This document shows positions 15,393-19,496 of a stretch of DNA of 19,496 bases, in pieces (the stretch's first letter is position 1; each line of letters starts with the position of its first letter). Made by a program: the position numbers and the translations under genes. The notes under the pieces are model-generated. The model saw nothing but the letters and a program-made list of their open reading frames with translations, was not told where the DNA came from and did not search any database. The stretch is from contig SSTB01000190.1 in assembly GCA_009469665.1 (NCBI GenBank), positions 1 through 19,496 of the forward strand, given 5' to 3'. The stretch comes from Azonexaceae bacterium. GTDB lineage: Bacteria > Pseudomonadota > Gammaproteobacteria > Burkholderiales > Rhodocyclaceae.

Positions 15393-16349
15393 ATGCCCTG
15401 CCCTCGCCTCGCCCTCCCCCTCGTCTTGGGCAGCCTTGCCCTGGCCGCCAATGCCCACGCCTCCTGCGGGTCCGCCTTCTGCGTGCTCAACACCGACTGG
15501 GACGTGGTGGCCGCCCAGACCACACCGGGTCACGCCAGCGTCGATCTACGCTTCGAGTTCGTCCCGCAGCAGGCGCTCTACTCGGGGAGTTCGCGGATTT
15601 CAAGAGCTTCGGTGGTCGATGAGGAAGCGGTCGAGACGCGCACCCTGAACCGCAATTTTTCCGCTTCCCTCGACTACGCCCTTACCGCCAACTGGGGCAT
15701 GATGCTCACCCTGCCGCTGGTGAGCCGTTCCCATAGCCATGTGGCGGAACCGGACCTGGACCCCCATCGCGAATCCTGGGATTTCTCGCGCCTGGGCGAT
15801 GCTCGCATCCTCGGCCGCTACCAGGCGCCCCTGGGGGAGAACAACAACGGTGGCATCCAGTTCGGCTTCAAGCTCCCGACCGGCAGCACCCACCTTGCCA
15901 ACGGCGACGGCGACCGGGCCGAGCGCACCCTGCAACCGGGCACCGGTAGCACCGACGCCGTCCTGGGGGTGTATTACACCTACCGGCCAAAGTTCGTCGG
16001 CCTGAGCTGGTTCGCCCAGGCCCAGTTCCAGGCGGCGGTCGCCACCCGGGACCATTACCGCCCCGGCAACCAGTTCTCGGCCTCCCTGGGGTTTTCCGCT
16101 CCTCTTGGGGAGCGGGTGTCCTTCCTGCTCCAGGCCAACGGCCTCGTCAAGGGGCGGGACTCCGGCGCCCAGGCCGAGCCGGAGCTGAGCGGCGGCCGCT
16201 ATCTTTTCCTAAGCCCGGGCATCGGCGTCAACCTCAGCCCGGCAAGCCGCCTCTACGGCTACCTCCAGGCCCCCCTCTACCGTCACGTGAACGGAATCCA
16301 ACTCACCGCAGACTGGTCTGCGGTACTGGGCTATACCCAGCGTTTCTGA
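15393..16349 (+). CDS. Predicted outer-membrane beta-barrel protein of unknown function
   Basis: This is a 318-residue exported protein. A signal peptide spans about 1-24 (hydrophobic core LALPLVLGSLALAANA, probable cut after AHA). The mature part begins SCGSAFCVLNTDWD, with two cysteines that may form a disulfide. It has alternating polar and hydrophobic strands throughout, glycine/aromatic-rich turns, and a C-terminal Phe (GYTQRF), a usual mark of Bam-assembled outer-membrane barrels. It resembles transporter-like or 'MetA-pathway' barrels in general pattern only; I cannot name a substrate. The ATG lacks a good Shine-Dalgarno, but the signal peptide begins there and no other ATG is near. 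It lies 87 bp after ackA in the same direction and is closed by an intrinsic terminator. Confidence 0.75.
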   Translation: MPCPRLALPLVLGSLALAANAHASCGSAFCVLNTDWDVVAAQTTPGHASVDLRFEFVPQQALYSGSSRISRASVVDEEAVETRTLNRNFSASLDYALTANWGMMLTLPLVSRSHSHVAEPDLDPHRESWDFSRLGDARILGRYQAPLGENNNGGIQFGFKLPTGSTHLANGDGDRAERTLQPGTGSTDAVLGVYYTYRPKFVGLSWFAQAQFQAAVATRDHYRPGNQFSASLGFSAPLGERVSFLLQANGLVKGRDSGAQAEPELSGGRYLFLSPGIGVNLSPASRLYGYLQAPLYRHVNGIQLTADWSAVLGYTQRF

Positions 16350-16364
16350 CCCTCCCCGCCCTCC

Positions 16365-16401
16365 AAAGCCTCCCGTCCCCAGGATGGGGGGCTTTGTTTT
16401 T
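16365..16401 (+). terminator. Intrinsic terminator after the outer-membrane protein gene
   Basis: AAAGCCTCCC (16365-16374) pairs with GGGGGGCTTT (16386-16395) through one G-T wobble, with an 11-base loop. TTTTT at 16397-16401 follows, and a second run of seven T lies a few bases on. It starts 15 bases after the stop codon. This is a convincing Rho-independent terminator separating this unit from nrdJ. Confidence 0.85.
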
Positions 16402-16447
16402 GTGGCCTTTTTTTCGTACAAGCCCCTCGCCCCTCCGCCTGCCAAAA

Positions 16448-16494
16448 GCGCAACATCTAGTCAACGTCTTGCATCGACCTACTAGATATAGTAG
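16448..16494 (+). promoter_or_regulatory. Tandem NrdR-box-like sites upstream of nrdJ
   Basis: Compared with the NrdR consensus acaCwAtATaTwGtgt, the site at 16479-16494 reads CTACTAGATATAGTAG, with perfect CTACTA/TAGTAG arms and 9 of 10 core positions matching. The site at 16448-16463 contains CAACATCTAGT, matching 9 of 11 core positions. The boxes are 31 bp apart, about three helical turns, the known arrangement of NrdR operators. TATAGT (16487-16492) could be a -10 element inside the second box, so NrdR binding would block transcription when dATP is plentiful. Confidence 0.7.
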
Positions 16495-16553
16495 CTTAGA
16501 AAAAACGGGCCGCCATGAGTCCGTCATCCGATAAACAACCTGGAGGAGTGACC

Positions 16554-19451
16554 ATGAGTCCTGTTGCCGAACAACTTTCCCTCACCGACATCCCCGCCGC
16601 GCCGGCGATTCCTCCCCTCCAGGAGCAGGAAATTTCCGGCGAGGTGCTGATCGAGAAGTACGCCAAGGGTAAGGAAACCAACGTACACGACGTGCGCAAG
16701 CGGGTCGCCTGGGCGCTGGCCCAGGTCGAGGCGGAGAAGGACCAGGCCCAGTGGGAAGCCAAGTTCCTCTGGGCTCAGGAAAACGGCTTCGTCCCTGCCG
16801 GCCGCATCAATTCCGCCGCCGGCACCGACCTGCAGGCCACCCTCATCAACTGCTTCGTGCAGCCGGTGGGCGATTCCATCGTCGAAACCACCGATGGCAA
16901 GCCCGGCATCTACACCGCCCTCGCCCAGGCCGCAGAAACCATGCGCCGCGGCGGCGGCGTCGGCTACGATTTTTCCAGCATCCGCCCCCAGGGCGCCCAC
17001 GTGAAAGGCACTCAGTCCCGCGCCTCCGGCCCCGTCTCCTACATGCGCGTCTTCGACCGCTCCTGCGAGACCGTGGAGTCCGCCGGTGCCCGCCGCGGTG
17101 CCCAGATGGGCGTGCTGCGCTGCGACCACCCCGACATCGAGGATTTCATCCACGCCAAGGACAAGGGCGACCTGACCAATTTCAACATCTCCATCGGCGT
17201 TTCCGACGCCTTCATGCAGGCGGTGGACGGCGATGCCGACGTGGAACTGCTGCACCGCGCCGAGCCCAATGCGGAAATGAAGTCCTCCGGGGCCTACCAG
17301 CGGGACGACGGCCTGTGGGTCTACCGCAAGGTCAAGGCCCGCGACCTGTGGGACCAGGTGATGAAATCCACCTACGACCACGCCGAGCCAGGCATCCTCT
17401 TCCTGGACCGCATGAACAAGGACAATAACCTCAATTACTGCGAAGTGATCGAGGCCACCAACCCCTGCGCCGAGCAGCCCCTGCCCCCCTACGGCTGCTG
17501 CTGCCTTGGGTCCATCAACCTGACCTTGTTCGTCAAGGACGCCTTCTCCGACAAGGCCAGTTTCGATTTCGACGCCTTCGGCGAAGTGGTACGCGTCTCC
17601 ACCCGCATGCTGGACAACGTCCTGGACGCCACCCACTGGCCCCTGGAGCGTCAGGCCCAAGAAGCCGCCAACAAGCGCCGCGTCGGCCTCGGCTACACCG
17701 GCCTGGGCGATGCTCTGGCCATGCTGCGCCTGCGCTACGACAAGCCTGAAGCCCGTGCCATGGCGGCGCGCATTTCCGAATACATGCGCGACACCGCCTA
17801 TCTGTATTCCGTCGATCTGGCCAAAGAGCGGGGCGCCTTCCCCCTCTTCAATGCCGAGTTGTACCTCTCCGGCGGCAATTTCGCTTCCCGCCTGCCCAAC
17901 GACATCAAGACCGAAGTCAGAAAACACGGCCTGCGCAACAGCCATCTGCTGTCCATCGCCCCCACCGGCACCATTTCGCTGGCCTTCGCCGACAACGCCT
18001 CCAACGGCATCGAACCGCCCTTCTCCTGGACCTACAGCCGCAAGAAGCGCATGCAGGACGGCACCCTCAAGGAGTATTCCGTCGAGGACTACGCCTGGCG
18101 CTACTACAAGCACATCGGCGGCGACGTGAGCAAACTGCCCGATTATTTCGTCACCGCCCTGGAGATTTCCGCCAAGGCCCATGCCGACATGGTCGCCGCC
18201 GTGGCGCCCTTCATCGACACCTCCATTTCCAAGACGGTGAATGTCCCCGCCGACTACCCCTACAGCGACTTCCAGGACCTCTACATGCAGGCCTGGAAAG
18301 CGGGCCTGAAGGGCCTGGCCACCTACCGGCCCAACAGCGTGCTGGGCTCGGTGCTTTCCGTCGAGCCTGCCAAGGCCGAGGCCGCTCCCGCCCCGGACGC
18401 CAAGGCACCCCAGGATTTCGTCACCACCGACGCCAACCGTCGTCTGATGATCAAGGATCTGCCGGCTCCGGTCCTCGCCAGCCTGCGCTGGCCGGGTCGC
18501 CCCAGCCTTCCTGAAGGCAACCTGTGCTGGACCTACATGATCGACTCGCCCATCGGCAAGTTCGCCCTCTTCGTCGGCCATGTGGAATCGGAAGACCGCA
18601 CCTGGCCCTTCGAGGTATGGGCCAACGGCCCCGCCGAACCTCGCGGCCTAGGCGCCGTCGCCAAGACCCTGTCCATGGACATGCGCGCCAACGACCACGG
18701 CTGGCTGGAAATGAAACTGGAAGCCCTGGCCAAGACCCCGGGCGATTCCTTCGAACTGCCCATGCCCCCCTACGGCGAGCGTAAGCGCGTGCCCTCGGTG
18801 GTTTCCGCCATGGCCCAGGTCATCCAGTGGCGGGTCGAGCAGTTGGGCTCCCTGAAGCACGATGGCCCCACGCCGGTTAAGGATGCCCTGTTCAGCATCA
18901 AGGAACCGAAGACCGGCACCGATGGCACCCTGTCCTGGACGGTGGACGTCAGCAATGCCTCCACCCAGGAAGACTTCGTCCTGGGCCTCAAGGAAATCAC
19001 CCTACCCGACGGCGTCACCCGCCCCTACTCGATGTGGCTGGCGGGCAATTACCCGCGCGCCCTGGACGGCCTGTGCAAACTGCTCTCCATGGACATGCGC
19101 GTCCTGGACCCGGCCTGGATCGGCATGAAGCTCAGAAAGCTCCTGGACTACCCTGAGCCCCTGGGCCATTTCATGGCCTTCATCCCGGGAACCCGCAAGC
19201 AGCAGACCTTCCCCTCCACGGTGGCCTACATCGCCCGCCTCATCATCCACCGTTACGCCATGCTCGGCATCCTGGACGAGGAAGGTTTCCCGCTCCAGCA
19301 GATGGGCATCCTCAAGGCTCCGGAAGACGCCAGCAACAGCGTCCTGCCCACCCAGGGGAAGCTGTGCGGCGAATGCGGCAACCACACCATGATCCGCAAG
19401 GACGGCTGCGACTTCTGCACCGCCTGCGGGGCGGTGGGGAGCTGCGGCTAA
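16554..19451 (+). CDS. nrdJ: Adenosylcobalamin-dependent (class II) ribonucleotide reductase
   Basis: NrdJ makes deoxyribonucleotides using adenosylcobalamin to generate the thiyl radical, independent of oxygen. The 965-residue protein has the redox Cys100 (INCFVQ), the catalytic NPCAE motif (Asn302, radical Cys304, Glu306), and partner cysteines in [10 protein letters not shown] near 314-316. Nucleotide-site segments include APTGTISL near 469. The C-terminal part (about 650-905) holds two copies of a TSCPD-like domain, each with a 'LSMDMR' element. The end has a Cys-rich zinc-ribbon-like tail ([15 protein letters not shown]) that probably relays electrons from thioredoxin. No N-terminal ATP-cone is seen. 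The ATG at 16554 is preferred over 16515 because GGAGGAG lies just before it. No cobalamin riboswitch is visible upstream; NrdR boxes are. Confidence 0.94.
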   Translation: MSPVAEQLSLTDIPAAPAIPPLQEQEISGEVLIEKYAKGKETNVHDVRKRVAWALAQVEAEKDQAQWEAKFLWAQENGFVPAGRINSAAGTDLQATLINCFVQPVGDSIVETTDGKPGIYTALAQAAETMRRGGGVGYDFSSIRPQGAHVKGTQSRASGPVSYMRVFDRSCETVESAGARRGAQMGVLRCDHPDIEDFIHAKDKGDLTNFNISIGVSDAFMQAVDGDADVELLHRAEPNAEMKSSGAYQRDDGLWVYRKVKARDLWDQVMKSTYDHAEPGILFLDRMNKDNNLNYCEVIEATNPCAEQPLPPYGCCCLGSINLTLFVKDAFSDKASFDFDAFGEVVRVSTRMLDNVLDATHWPLERQAQEAANKRRVGLGYTGLGDALAMLRLRYDKPEARAMAARISEYMRDTAYLYSVDLAKERGAFPLFNAELYLSGGNFASRLPNDIKTEVRKHGLRNSHLLSIAPTGTISLAFADNASNGIEPPFSWTYSRKKRMQDGTLKEYSVEDYAWRYYKHIGGDVSKLPDYFVTALEISAKAHADMVAAVAPFIDTSISKTVNVPADYPYSDFQDLYMQAWKAGLKGLATYRPNSVLGSVLSVEPAKAEAAPAPDAKAPQDFVTTDANRRLMIKDLPAPVLASLRWPGRPSLPEGNLCWTYMIDSPIGKFALFVGHVESEDRTWPFEVWANGPAEPRGLGAVAKTLSMDMRANDHGWLEMKLEALAKTPGDSFELPMPPYGERKRVPSVVSAMAQVIQWRVEQLGSLKHDGPTPVKDALFSIKEPKTGTDGTLSWTVDVSNASTQEDFVLGLKEITLPDGVTRPYSMWLAGNYPRALDGLCKLLSMDMRVLDPAWIGMKLRKLLDYPEPLGHFMAFIPGTRKQQTFPSTVAYIARLIIHRYAMLGILDEEGFPLQQMGILKAPEDASNSVLPTQGKLCGECGNHTMIRKDGCDFCTACGAVGSCG

Positions 19452-19496
19452 GCGGGCAGGGCCGGCAGAGCCCTTTCGACCGGGAAGCCCCAAGGC

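Noticed and set aside
16402..16553. Cobalamin riboswitch before nrdJ
   Set aside because: The leader is only about 60 bases past the NrdR boxes and has no B12-box-like sequence.
16524..18581. 685-codon open frame on the minus strand
   Set aside because: It is antisense to nrdJ, low in complexity (rich in Gly, Val and Ala) and shows no domain.

Overview
The window looks like chromosomal DNA from a high-GC betaproteobacterium, most likely of the Rhodocyclales type. This is inference, resting on the strong G/C third-position bias, a Cupriavidus-type NAD-reducing hydrogenase operon (hoxFUYHW), a MaoC-Pta fusion with acetate kinase, and a B12-dependent ribonucleotide reductase. No taxonomic marker such as rRNA is present. 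No tRNA, rRNA, CRISPR array or intact mobile element was seen.

Layout. (1) 1-3120, +: a hybrid sensor histidine kinase whose 5' end lies outside the window. (2) 3161-3709, -: a ChrR/YieF-like flavin reductase, convergent with the kinase. (3) 3710-4233: about 520 bp with no convincing gene. (4) 4234-6951, +: an unusual envelope protein joining a NodB-type polysaccharide deacetylase, a caspase-like peptidase with an EF-hand-like loop, and TPR repeats. (5) 6952-7247: a graveyard strip holding the front end of a broken AAA ATPase and possibly a transposase scrap. (6) 12441 down to 7248, -: hoxF, hoxU, hoxY, hoxH, hoxW, the soluble bidirectional [NiFe] hydrogenase and its maturation protease, mostly with overlapping start and stop codons. 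(7) 12442-12714: a divergent regulatory region with four 7-bp half-sites repeated every 11 bp, a sigma70-like promoter and a dyad inside its spacer. (8) 12715-15305, +: a MaoC-phosphotransacetylase fusion overlapping ackA. (9) 15393-16349, +: a predicted outer-membrane beta-barrel protein ending in a good intrinsic terminator. (10) 16554-19451, +: nrdJ, preceded by two NrdR-box-like sites 31 bp apart.

How the parts fit. The Hox hydrogenase exchanges electrons between H2 and NAD+/NADH. The divergent pta-ackA pair converts acetyl-CoA to acetate plus ATP, or activates acetate in reverse. Sharing one intergenic control region suggests that redox balancing and acetate metabolism are co-regulated, as would suit an organism facing changing oxygen. 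The oxygen-independent class II ribonucleotide reductase fits the same lifestyle.

Most notable items: the deacetylase-caspase-TPR fusion; the 11-bp phased repeat array; the loss of the catalytic His in the MaoC domain; the tandem NrdR boxes before nrdJ; and the gene relics between the caspase gene and hoxW.
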